Shown: positions 37,658-49,996 of the stretch, piece by piece
How the letters are laid out: each line of letters starts with the position of its first letter
Numbering within the stretch: the stretch's first letter is position 1
Assembly: GCF_000150275.1 (NCBI RefSeq)
Contig: NW_002060958.1
Location: 162,966-226,965 of the forward strand
DNA length: 64,000 nt
Direction: 5' to 3'
Origin: Trichoplax adhaerens
Taxonomy: Eukaryota; Placozoa; Uniplacotomia; Trichoplacea; Trichoplacidae
The notes under the pieces: model-generated
Seen by the model: the letters and a program-made list of their open reading frames with translations, nothing else
Told to the model about the DNA's origin: nothing
The model's database searches: none
Program-made: the position numbers and the translations under genes

Positions 37658-40076
37658 GATTGCAGATCGTTGTAGTAAACTGAATTTTACGAAAACGTTA
37701 TCCTATATCCCATATTGGAAGGTATTTAAAGTCCAAACTAATTTTATATTTTACTGTATAATCTCGGACAAGAAAAATTCTTGCTGTTAGACTCAATCAA
37801 CTGTTACTGGCATGATAGTCAGTTATTTAAAGTTTAGTAACAGGTTTATCGATCCATTCCAAAATCTTTGCATTCAATATTGTGGCTTCAGGACGATAGG
37901 ATCAATAAGAAATCCTCTAGAAAGAATGAAAATGAATTATCAATATTAATAATGCCATCCTTTCTAAAAAGTTAGAGATAATCATCCAATGTTAGAAAGG
38001 TAACAACAGCATTGCCGCCGGCTATAACTCAGTAACTATTTTGGATTTGTCAAATCAATAACATCCTATATACTCGTACTTGTATTACCTTCTAGTAGCC
38101 TAATGGGCAACTAACGCAAACAAAATTCTTAGCAAGATATCGTATTAATAATAACGTTAAACACTTTAAAACATTTTTTTAATATTAACAAGCAGCATAA
38201 ATCATAGCAAGTATTTGAAATCTAGCATTACTTATCAGTTTCAAAAATTTGAACACAATATCATAAATTTTGTGCGGTTATCTAGGAATTCTTTTCCTAT
38301 TAAGCTGTTATGGTTATGAGTCATAAGGGTGAAGATAGATTTTTTATCGAGATTTCTATTCTTATACTACTCTCCCTCCCACTTTGCATCGTCTCTTGCC
38401 AGTGTGTAATGGCCGAGTAATAGTCTTTTACTATTCGTGTTATCATCATTATTAAGGCTACACGTCAGGAATTAATATGATCATTCCCACGATAGGTAGA
38501 CTAGTTAGCGAGAAGTATAATGAAACAGTGGTGGAACCAAGTCAGAGTAAACTAATCCTGTAATAACCCAATGGATGTGATCATAACACTGATGCTAATA
38601 AAATCAATCTTTTAACATCAATTTAACTATTCCATTACCAATTTTAAGTATATCATTTTATAGCCGTTTTCAATGGTAGGAAATAATCTCATTCCTGAAT
38701 ATCATTCTATTGATCAAGCTCTGTTCCCTTAAGTCAAATAAGTACCGGTAAGAAAAAGAAAATCATGAAAATATAGGACATCAATTGGATGGAAAGAAAA
38801 GATCTAAACTCTCTATGGCTTCTTTTATGTTATCTGACAACGGTGCACTTTCATCATCCACTGAATGGTGTGATGGACTAAAAATAAAATGCTATGGTTA
38901 CCTCACAATGTCTGGTATAACTGTAGTTTGAGTCTTAGAGAAGGCGATTGGGTAGGAAATATTATAAGATACATAAAATCAATTCAATAAGACGGCATGA
39001 TAAAATAAATGTCTTTCCAATTTACTGTAGAGCGGAGTCATTTAAATTTTTTGTTGTTTGTATTTACCTCAAGAGCGATCTATCCAGCCAAGTTGTCTAT
39101 TTCTATTCAAAGTTATGTTGTAATAAAATTATCTACAAGAAATAGTTTGTAGCCTAAGGATAAAATCATCCACTAAGTAAAATGAATCAATTTCGATTTA
39201 GTTATTCCTTCTTATACGCTGATCTGGAATAGATTGATTGTAAAAATAATTCTTCTATGCTTTCTTTTTACTTGGCTATTATTATTCTTATCCTTTCTTA
39301 TGTTGACTTTCAAACCAGTATATATTTCCCCTTTAATCGTGGAATTAATGATTGTTATCGATATGAAAAGATAAAGTATATGGAGATCAAATACAAACGG
39401 GAACAATAACAACAATCCCCAAGATGGGAGTATTGTCAGTAGAAATTAGGAGGAATAGAATTACGAGCATCATTATCGCAGCAAACGATGGCTGTCATCA
39501 TGGCTATGAACAATCTATAGACTGGAAAGGGAGGAGTAAAGTACAATCGATAGAAAAAGAAAAAAGAATTTATTATGACGATCAGAGAAATAGCAATTCA
39601 ATCTATTGTAGATATATAAAAGACAAATAAATTAAAAATGAAGTCAATGGACTATATTTTGGACAAGCTATTTTCACATCTGGTCAAGAATAAATTATGT
39701 TGTCCTCCCGAAGAAGTAATTGTAGTAGAAGCCAATCAAATGATAAATAATCGTGTAACATTTTGTGCAATATTCATATTTTAATAAGGACTACATCATC
39801 TAATTTCAAAGATTTTAAAACTCTATTGCATTGTCTAATAACTAGTAGACTAGCATTAAAATAATAAGTCAGTCAGCAATTCCTTATAAAGCATAACAGC
39901 CATATTTCTATCAACAGATGCCAAACGGTTGGTAAGAACAATTCTATCAACATTTTTCTTTTATCGCATAATTCATTTTTTACTCTTTGCTCCCCCTGTT
40001 CAACCCATCTGGAAATGATACTCCATACCGTAACAAATAGTTGCTATAAATATCTATCAATAACAAAATCAATATC

Positions 40077-40855
40077 TACTCTTTCAATGATCGATCAACA
40101 ACGAATAGCCAAACAGACATTACTATCATATCCAAATAGTCTTCATTGATTCGTGAATTTATTTACAGGTCACAATGGATCAAATGTTTACTATGCCTAG
40201 TCGTTAGGATATTCCAATTGATCAAAATATATCGTACAAAACGCAACAATATTATCACTAAGATCTATTCCTTGTCAATTAACTAGCGAATATGTATTTA
40301 GATTGTGATAACCTCTCTTGGGTAATATCACTATTTTGGATACCTTCTGTATTACTATAGAGTCTGTATTTACCGATCAAGAGCAGTGCCGATATTAGAT
40401 GTGATAATATCATTCGTTCTCTTAATTAGCTATCTAAATTAGAATAAATTTGGTGTAATGCTTCCCATCTTTCATCGACTCTTTGAATGATCGATCAACA
40501 ACGATTAAGCAAACAGATATCACTATCAAAACCAAACAGTTTCTATTCTCTACAGGTCACAATGGATCAAATGTTTACCCTCCCCAGTCGTTAGGATATT
40601 TCAATTAATTAGAAAATATCGTACACAACGTAGTAACAACATCACCGTAGTCTATTCTTAGCCTGTTAGCTAGCTAGTCTGTATTTAAGTTGTAAAAACT
40701 AATCTGGGATAATATCACTAGTTTGATAGTCTCTGTATTCCTATATGTTCTGTAGTTATTAATCAAAAGCAGTACCGATAGCAGATTAGACAATATCATT
40801 CATTTCTTAATTGGCTACGTAAATTAGAGTAAATTTGGGTAATGCTTCTCATCAT
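40077..40855. repeat. Tandem duplication of about 400 bp
   Basis: Unit 1 is 40077-40477 and unit 2 is 40478-40855. Near-identical anchors include AATGATCGATCAACAACGA (40085 and 40485), TACAGGTCACAATGGATCAA (about 40166 and 40554), CAGTCGTTAGGATATT-like, GGGTAATATCACTA / GGATAATATCACTA, and AATTAGA.TAAATTTG at the end. Confidence 0.9.
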
Positions 40856-43559
40856 CCGAGCCGTAGCTCACACCATTAGATAATTTTATACTAGAGTTTG
40901 CTCTAGTTGTTATGTCAATAATTTATCCTAGTCAGTACATGGCTATACTGATATTTTTTCATTTTCTAACGTTCCTAATTTGTAGTGTAAATAAAATGGA
41001 TCTTCTTTAGCTACATGTTCTAGATAGATCATAATATATGGTACTGCTAGTAATTCCCTAATAGGCAGTTGTTAAATTATTTAATAACTCATAAAGTAAT
41101 CGATAAAATTTTAGGTAACTCTATAACCCTATTTTTAAACGAATATATTGAGGAGAAATAGAAACTAAATCAAGTTGAGATAAATAACTTTATACCACCG
41201 ACGTATTAAATCGTTGATGATTAATACCAGTAGCATATGTCATTAAAGGCATCCATCAGGTTAAAATCGAAGTAAACTTTTCCATTCGATAGTCTGATTA
41301 AGTATACGAAAGATATTTTGCATCAAAATTGAGTTGGTCTAATAATTTTTTGTACTATCAGAAATACTGCACACTTGCGCTTCTAGGTATAAAATGTAGC
41401 AGCTATAACACATGCAATTAATGAAAGATAGTTATAAGTTTATCTCAATATTGCGTTGTACGTGATAACTCTTGACAAGTATTGAAGTCATATAATTGGC
41501 AAAGCTGTCATTTATCCCAAATATGGAAAGCTTAATGTAAAAATAAGCCCAACAATGATCTCACTGTATTATAAATTCATTTACAATTATAAAATGGACA
41601 CCAAATTAGTTGAAGTTAAAGTAATCCTGTAAAATGTCATTAAAACAATAATAGTACGATTTGTGACAGCATACTAGAAGTAGATATGACTAAATCATGG
41701 ATTACAAAGGGCCAATATAAGTTTTAAACTAGTATATTAAAATATCTCATATTGAATAGAATGTAATTGCAGGTGTTTTAGCCTAGTCAACAGCTTTTCA
41801 TTTCATACAAGTTATCTACAAATGAACTTTTGACTAGCAGTACTGACTTGTGTATTACTTTTCGATCAATAATTTTCTTGGAATAGAAATGATTTTTATC
41901 AAGTTTCCCCGGATAATTTCCTTTATCTGCTTTCAAAAAACGTCCAAATCAGGATTTAATGTAGACTTTTGAAATCAAGTAGTCATTATAGTGTAGATAA
42001 GAAATAACGACAACCTAAGGATTTATTTGCAGACAAGTAAGACTTGCATTTTGTTGATCAATTCTGAATAAAGACTTTTTTTGTACATAGTATTTATAGT
42101 CATTTTTAATCGAAAGACAGAAGTTAGAATAATCAAATAGGTAACAAAAAGAATTTCATTTCAAATCCGACGACTATAAAGAAAATGAAGTCAATAAATC
42201 GTCATTTTTTCTAGTATCATTACACCGAAACTAATAGAAGTTTGTATGCCATAGCAACTATCATAATAAATTTTTTTAAGATTGTGATTGATTTTGTTTT
42301 GTCGATGATAGTAATGTACAAATTTATTGCATTATCGTTCGTTTTCCATCTACAGCAAAGATGATACACCTTCAATAGCCAATAATTATATAACTGATAA
42401 TGCTATTTACTTCCTATTTGTCTTCAGGGATTTTCTTTGACTCTTATAATTAGGAAATATTCTATCATTGCTATCCGATGTTTCTGGTATTATTCTCACA
42501 TGTTATTGACATCATCAATGGAAATGGCACTAATTTCATCATCCATTTGCAATCACTTGAATATTATAACGATACAATATAATTTTATTCATAGATAATC
42601 AGAGCATTGTTCAGGTTTGGTAAATATGCATAACAGACACCCACTTTATTTTTTCAATATAAGAAAGTCAACGATCTGATTTGCTCAAACTCATCGTATT
42701 CAGATTTCTAGATTTAATTATGTCGTTAATGCCGTCTTCGTTTTCTGTTAATAATTAATTCTACATCTTTTTAATTGTCATGATTGAATTTTATACCATA
42801 CAATTAAATCTAATTGTCAATTAATATTTAACTGATAGTTATAGGAGTTTCATTCAAAAATACTTATTTGTCATAAATTGACTTTCACTTTCAACCCCAT
42901 CTAATTAGTTTTTCTTAAATTAGCATGATTAAAAACTCGTCAAGCTGATATCACATCCTGGAATTGATCAGATTTATGCATAGAAAACTTCCTATATCTC
43001 GTCTTCATTCCGAAAAATTCGAAAGAAGTAGCTTTCACCTAAATCAATTTATAGAGATAATAGTGTTAGCTTGACATTAAAAATGCCTTCTTTGTCACTT
43101 GTCTAGACTACAAATTTAAAATTAAGTAACAGTATCATACCTACAACATTTTAGTTATAGTCTATTCTTACCTATGCAATTTCGTGATCATCTACTTATC
43201 TCCACTATTAGCAGACAACTTTATTTTCCTTTCTGTCATAAATCAGTAGATAAGGTGCTCGACAATGAGAAAAAATAGTCTTGTCCAAACTGATGAAAAT
43301 TCCTTATTGGTAATGCAATCTATGTACCCGTAAATATCCACTAATTAACTGTTAAATAGGTAGCCTCATCAGTTACAGGATGTGCTTATAAATTAAAGAA
43401 TTAAAAATGAAGAGATTACATCACAGATAAGACATTCTTAGTATCGTGTATATTATCATTGCAGAAAATCTTTACAGCTTATATGAATACGTAGTTAATT
43501 CTGAATAATTCATTGTAAATCTCTTTTTAGAAATTTTACATGAGGAAGGCGGTTTAGTT

Positions 43560-43761
43560 TTAGTCAGGACGTCGGTGTTAGTTTTGGCATCAGAGGCTCT
43601 TTGCATTTTCTGCATTGCCTGCGGGCATCATATACTTTGCCCGATTCTCGTGCATGGCGGGTGACATTTACACTGCTAAATAGCTTTGATAAAAGCAATA
43701 GAATGGATGCAGGATTCCAATAATATGGCCTTGAATTTAGTACTGGTTGAATAATGACTTG
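43560..43761 (-). other. GC-rich islet with a long open frame, unidentified
   Basis: Bases 43561-43680 contain 58 G or C of 120 (counted by hand), far above the surrounding AT-rich spacer. On the minus strand an open frame of about 65 codons ends at a TGA at 43566-43564; near its end it reads HARESGKVYDARRQCRKC and KEPLMPKL, charged and with a CRKC pair. It has no ATG except close to the end, so if real it would be a terminal exon or an inserted fragment. The plus strand is also open for 58 codons over the same bases. I do not recognise the product. Confidence 0.35.
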
Positions 43762-45829
43762 TCACCTTAATCTTATAAGATTCGGCTTTGATTATTTATT
43801 TATTACCGACATGTGCTCTTATGATAGCAAAAAAATCAATTCAACTGAGAGTAGCCACACCTAAAACGCCTTCAATTGTTAGAAATTGTACTAGCCGAAG
43901 CTGCATTAGGAAGTAATAAACACTTTTTATTTATTTTTTATCCTGCCTTGCCCAAAGTTTGTCTGCGTAGTAATAAAGATTAATTATGTTATTGCTCTAA
44001 GGGTTTACAAGTTAGCAATATCGGTGCCATTAGCGTTATTGAATTAAGGCTATAAACATTGAGAAGTCAACAAGGTTTAATCTAGCTTATCCTATAGCCA
44101 AATGCTATCACATGAAAACTATTTTCCATTTCTCCTTATGGCAACTATCTCGATAATTAATTTTCTAATATTAACACTATAGCCTTGTACTATTCTGCTT
44201 ACAAAAAATAAACTACTGTAGTTATCTCTTATTTTCAATATTCTCATTAACCCAAAATAACTTCTCTTAATGGTTTAGCATCAATTTTATAGCCATATAA
44301 TTTGGGGATAATCAGCAGTAAATAATTTTGGCATTTTAAGGACAAGGAAAATACCGACATTGATCCGAAAAATAAAAGAATATTTACAAAAAAAATTGAA
44401 GTTATTAGAATGATTTTCAACATAGCATGCTTATTTATGCTCTAGTTCTACTATTATGATGGCGAAGGTGCAGTAATGTTGTCAACTTTGGACAAATAAA
44501 TCAATTTTCAGACTAATTTATTTAATAACGCCAGCGGCTAATCAGTGACAGCTAATTAGTGACAGTTGTCATCATCAATAAAACAGGTGCACTGCAAACA
44601 AGGAGAGCTTGTAAAATGATTAGTGTTAATTAATTCGAGTTATCGTCAAGCAGGAATTCAAGCTACCCTATTATTCTTTATAAAATCTGATTATCAGCTA
44701 AAGCCACATGGAATCCATCATTGTGTCTAACAAGCCTGGTATACAATATCTTATTCCATTAGAATCATTGTCTTGAAATCTACTTGTAACCGATTAAAAT
44801 TTATCCACATAAATCAAATAATTAGGTCTTGTGAAGATGGAGACCAGGGAAAATAATCCATAGAACATCTAAAAGGTCTACCTCTAGTTCAATACTTTTG
44901 CCTTGTTGGTATTTAACTTACTAATTTGATTATGTCATCTCGATAAAAGTGTAGAACGATGACTAATGGGATTCTATCATTTTTTTACTCATTTATCCAT
45001 TCTTAGTAAATAGTCTGTGACTTTGAATACTGTAAAGCGGTTGTTGATCGTGGTAGGACAGCAGTAATCTACTACTGTCTAGGCATTATTAATGGAATAT
45101 TATTGGTTTAATCCAATACAATCTAAAACCTACTCCTACTAACAATTCGTATACTAATGCATCCGATTAGTAATAATTATCCCGTCCAATATGACTTACA
45201 AACATGCCAAATAATGTTGGAATGGATCTTGAATAGCGTCAGCGTATTATTATTAACGTTTCAGCTATTTTTTTTTTGTTTTATTTCTATGTTGGGAAGC
45301 AGTTGGACATTTTTAATGCAAGTTCCGTCTTATCGTGATTGTCATCCAGATGGAACACTTTTTCCCATACATCAATTTTTGCTACTGTATTGGATAAGAT
45401 AGCTGTGTGGTTGTTATGGAATTAACTTCTCAACGATTATTCCTCTATCAGCGTAGTAATACGCCAATAATTCAATTTTCCAATGTGACGAACTAAAAAT
45501 ATATAAATATAGAAAAATGAGGTAGAAATGATGAATGAAATAATTTTACTTTCATTTGTTAATACAACTATGAAACAATTCTAATTTTGCATCGGGCACA
45601 GTAAATCCTTGAGAATTTTTGACTTGGCTGACCATCACCTTCACGTATTTGTCAGTTAATGTTGCGTTATCATTTTGTATGTTATAAAACTGAAATTAGA
45701 CTTGGTTTAAAATACAGTACTTTTATTTAAAAATTGTGAAATATTGTTGTTCGATGTGTTAATCGATTTGTGACCATATAGCGAGCGAGCTGATAATGAA
45801 ATAAAATGATATACTTTCTATCTCAAGTT

Positions 45830-46116
45830 TGATGATTGTTACAATTTTCGATATAGTTTTGTAATAGCAATGAAAGTAATTTAAAGCTGTAAAACTTATG
45901 TCATAAGCAGAAGCGATCGAAACCTTAAATGTGCCGAGGCGATATCTGATTATAATGTAAATCGGGTTATTTTCATTATAACCACATCAACTCCTCAATT
46001 AAAATCCAATATCACCCACCGTTTAATGCCACATTCCTAATTACTGCACAACAGTAAATATACTTATTAATCTCCAATTTTGTTCGTTGTTACAATTTCC
46101 GATGTAGTTTTGTAAT
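45830..46116. repeat. Dispersed pair of short direct repeats
   Basis: GATTGTTACAATTTTCGATA.AGTTTTGTAAT near 45833-45866 recurs as GTTGTTACAATTTCCGATGTAGTTTTGTAAT near 46084-46116, about 250 bases apart. Confidence 0.7.
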
Positions 46117-46294
46117 GCTTTGTAACGTGTGATCTAATCCTATTTCACACTTGTCATTCAAGCGCCGCAATACGAATCTCATAGAACTCTCATATCCTTG
46201 GGGCCATCTATTGATGTCTCCGATTCAGCGTTAGCGGAATATGCCAAGCGTTATCTCGACTATCCACTACAAAGATGGCCAACATCAATTATTC

Positions 46295-46505
46295 ATTATA
46301 AACAGTTGTCGCAAAACTAGCCATTTTTTCTTATGATCGCAGTTGTACAAGTCCAATTCTGTACTGATAACGGTCATTTTTATTTTTTTTTTTTATTAAT
46401 TAAATTATAAACAGTTGTCGCAAAACTTAAAAAGACTTTCTCTTTATGATCAAAGTTGTACAGTACAAGTCAAATTCTGTAGTGAAAACAGTAATTTTCA
46501 TCATT
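46295..46505. repeat. Tandem duplication of about 105 bp upstream of the first oxidase gene
   Basis: Unit 1 is about 46295-46395 and unit 2 about 46404-46505. Both begin ATTATAAACAGTTGTCGCAA and continue TTATGATC.(C/A)AGTTGTACA, then AA.TTCTGTA.TGA. A T-rich run separates them. Confidence 0.85.
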
Positions 46506-46909
46506 TTTAGTGATTTCTATTTTTGATGGGTACACTAACTTTTCAAGTCAAAATTGTAAGCCTGCTTTATAAGGGATAGTACATTGAGAGGCATTTCGAC
46601 TCGATGCGAGCGTAGATACGTTCACAGACTCCATTTCCATTAACCCTTTTACAGTCCAATGAGCATCGATGAAACTCCAAATTGACTTAAAACTATGCAA
46701 TTTCACAAACTTGATAAAATGACGTTTTGATCATACGCTAGTTCACTATGCATTGTCAACAAGTTGGAATTCAAGGGCTTTTGGGCTAAATTGGCTTTAT
46801 AAGTCTTGAGATTTAAATGCTCAAGTAAAAGAAATTGAACTGGCTCCCACTTGTAGACTGACTACCGATGGACAGAGATTTCGATGTACAGTAAGTAGAG
46901 AAATTGCAG

Positions 46910-46929
46910 TCTCTCTCTCTCTCTCTCAC
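46910..46929 (+). repeat. (TC)10 microsatellite
   Basis: Perfect TC dinucleotide run of 20 bases just upstream of the probable untranslated first exon end of the first oxidase gene. Confidence 0.9.
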
Positions 46930-46966
46930 GGACGGACAGCACAGCCCTATCGAGTTATTCGAGGGT

Positions 46967-47315
46967 AAGTGTTTTGGGTAGCGATGTGGTGGATGGAATT
47001 AAGCCGCTCCACTTTCGCTGCCAATGGCCGAGCCTACAGTATGCTTAGAAAACCAAGTTTTGGCATATACAGTCTGTCGGCAGGTGTTGTAATCGATGGG
47101 AGTGGAGTGGGAGTACTCGACTGTCGATGGGAATGCTATCGACAAAACACTAATTTTCAACTACTACTTTAGGACTCGCCATCTTGTCTAGGATTGGTGA
47201 ACAGTAGACTGTTAGTGGAGTCAACACTTGGACTACTGTCAATGCTTTAGAGTCTTCCCAGTCTGGCCAATCTCCTTTGAATCATCATCCTATCCAACAT
47301 TCATACCTTATGTAG
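46967..47315 (+). other. Probable 5' UTR intron of the first oxidase gene
   Basis: A strong donor, GAGG|GTAAGTG, lies at 46967, and a pyrimidine-containing acceptor, CCTTATGTAG|, ends at 47315, two bases before the ATG at 47318. This suggests a non-coding first exon upstream, with the start codon at the head of exon 2. Not proven without transcripts. Confidence 0.45.
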
Positions 47316-47317
47316 AT

Positions 47318-49996
47318 ATGGCTGCCGTTTCAGTATGTATTGTAGGCGCGGGGGTATGCGGCCTTTCTACTGCTTTGTTACTTGCTGAAAGCAAATCGAT
47401 TCCTTATAAAGTGACGATCATTGCCGATCAATTTTCGCCTAAAACAACCAGTAATGCAGCAGCTGCTGTCGTTGCCCCATTTATCCTCGGACCTGAAACT
47501 CCCATCCAGCTACAAAGGTTCGTGACCAATCGATAAGAATGATGGCTATCACGAGTTCCTGTTCTCATTATGTGAAGTGCGAAATCCAGTCAAATCGCCA
47601 AATGCCTAGTCAATTTGCAAAATGCCATCCATCTTGTATTATTAACCGATGCAAATGCTTTAAGGCTAATGTTAAGTGTGACAGTCAACGTCATCATCAG
47701 AGAATTTGTAAAAATGAATTATAATTTTCATAATCAGAACGTTACCAATTCAATAATAACGACTTAATTGATCGTAGTATCTCTAAATGGCAGGACGCAT
47801 GTTAGCATAGGTACTTCTCACTAAAGTAACTGTGCATGTGTAAATTGTTTAGTAAATACGATCCACCTTAGATGGCAATCTTTCATACACGGTGCCAAAG
47901 TATGAGAATGAATTTTCCTTATGTGTTGTAGCGATTAAAATAAAGACGAACTGTGACGGATTGACCTACAGTGTGTTACGTATTAGTCTCACTTCTGCTC
48001 ATTATCTGAGAGTTTAGAAATATTGCACGCTACCATTTAACATGGACTAACCAGATAAACCATTAAGTTTGACTAATAAATTATAGCTGTATTGACAGTA
48101 GGATGAATAAAGAATGATTATAATTGGATTCTACTCGAAATTGTTTTGATTGACTCTAGTTTTATTACTAGCTTACATAATTATTATTTGCCACTTGCCA
48201 CTGATTGACAGTGAAAACACCTATATCTTGTTGTAATTTTAATTTGGAACTCTAGGAGATGGATCAAGCAAACCATGGATTGGTTAGGATCGTTATATAA
48301 GACTACAGATGCAACGACTATCGGAGTTATTCTGCAACATCTTTATTTTTGTTATGACAAAATGCAACAGGTTCAGATATTAGGCCATAATATCAGTAGT
48401 GAAACCAATAAATAACATCACTACGAGTATTACAGCTTACTGATTATCCTAGTATAGTAGGCTTATCAATTACAACGTGCTGATTTACCTTTATTATTGC
48501 AATCTATCACTTCAGGATTCATATTGGAAAGATTGGTTACTTTCTTACCGCAAACTAACCCCAAAGGAGAAAGAAATGGCTTTTGCTGATGACAGCATTA
48601 TGTAAGTGAACTATCCGATTGAATGATTGAAGTAATTACATGCTGTACAGTATACCACCATTCTAATAGTATTATCCATTACCATTACAGTACGCGATTT
48701 TATTGATGTAAATAAAGTTATCTTGTATGTCTAATCAATACTTTTCTTTTGAAAATAAATCATGAATTTTATCGTGTGTTGAATTATTATTTGACAGCGA
48801 TGGATGGTGTTGCTCGACTTTTACCTTAGACACTGATAAATACATGCATTGGCTAACAAACAAGTAAGAAAAAAAAAATTAACCCTTATAAATTACCCGG
48901 TTACGAAACTAATTTTAATTAGTAATGAATTATTACTGTTGGTCGAAACGACTATAATTATGAAAGTAAATTTCGTGAGTTACTTATGATTGTTGTAATA
49001 CGTCTCAGATTGAAAAATCTTAATTGCCGTTTCATCCAGAAAAAGTTAAGAGATTTAAGTGAGGTTAGCTAAAAACAAAAATACTCTTGCTAAATGGACG
49101 GATAATTTATGAATTGATTCTCTCTGATAGGTATCGTCATATGATATTGTTGTTAATTGTTCCGGTATTGGTGCAAACCGGCTAGTACCCGATCCATCCG
49201 TTGTACCTGTACGTGGACAAGCTATTCGCGTAAGTGTACTTACATTGATCATCTCTTTCATTCACTTTATCCACCATTATTAGATTCATTTCATTGGTAA
49301 TGAATACTGTAGGTAAAAGCTCCATGGGTACAGCACTGTTGCATTTATATCAATGAAAAGGCGATAAGTTATATTCTACCAAGGTGCTACATTCAATTAT
49401 ATAGCTTTTGAATTTGCACTTAGCATAATCATTTATTGCAAGCTCGCTTTTATCGGCCATGTCGTTACTATGATTTAAATTTTGTTCCTAGAGCTACTAC
49501 CGTTTTATTGGGAGGAACTGCTCAAGCTGGAAATTGGAGTAAAAGCATTGATCCAAATGACTCCAAGAGAATCTTTGAAGATTGTTGTAAAATTATTCCA
49601 AGTTTAAAGGTTAGAACATACCATACTGTTTGCTATACATGCCCTGAACGACAAACGAGTAGCTACTAACTGTAAGCTCTTCATATGTGAATTACGATAT
49701 GTAGAATGCTGAAACCGTAGAAGAAATTGTCGATTTAAGGCCATCACGACCGTCTGTTCGACTGGAAATTGAAACAAGGAGAACAGGGCATAAAGACATG
49801 AAAGTATGAAGCGAACATTAGGTTTCCTTTGGCCTTTATGATAACATTAAGTGCAAATATGTCTTTTTTAACTTAGATCGTACACAATTACGGACATGGA
49901 GGTTCCGGAATTAGTCTTCATTGGGGATGTGCTTTGGACTCGTTTAAATTAGTTGAGAAATTGGCTGAGGATATTCGAGTCTCATGTAAATTGTAA
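47318..49996 (+). CDS. D-aspartate/D-amino-acid oxidase-like, copy A (C-terminal CKL)
   Basis: FAD enzyme of the DAO/DDO family, which oxidises D-amino acids to 2-oxo acids with release of ammonia and H2O2 in peroxisomes. Ten exons: 47318-47517, 48256-48370, 48516-48601, 48798-48863, 49009-49063, 49131-49229, 49313-49383, 49492-49609, 49705-49803, 49877-49996; total 1029 nt, 342 residues, close to human DDO (341). FAD motif VGAGVCG (9-15); [41 protein letters not shown] with the substrate-anchoring Arg; HNYGHGGSG near the end. The C-terminus CKL fits a peroxisomal PTS1. The two arginines used by DDO for acidic substrates (human R216 and R237 positions) are Ile and Ala here, so D-Asp specificity is not supported. 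It is the most diverged of the three tandem copies. Confidence 0.92.

Larger units (their letters stand above)
37658..47317. other. 9.7-kb stretch without a recognised gene
   Basis: It lies between the divergent KIF19 and first oxidase starts, so it holds both promoters. It contains the 400-bp tandem duplication at 40077-40855, a GC-rich islet with open frames at 43560-43761, paired short repeats at 45830-46505, and a possible untranslated first exon of the first oxidase gene ending at 46966. Other open frames here (for example 39424-39630 and 45157-45402) show no family pattern and no convincing splice setting. Confidence 0.5.

Noticed and set aside
38818-38934. Short ATG frame beginning MASFMLSDNG
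   Set aside because: 38 codons, no paralogue, no splice sites; another frame is equally open.
45157-45402. 81-codon frame with a hydrophobic segment
   Set aside because: Phe/Leu-rich from a T run; no family pattern or exon borders.
46969-47172. 67-codon frame upstream of oxidase A
   Set aside because: Falls inside the probable 5' UTR intron; no similarity to anything recognised.
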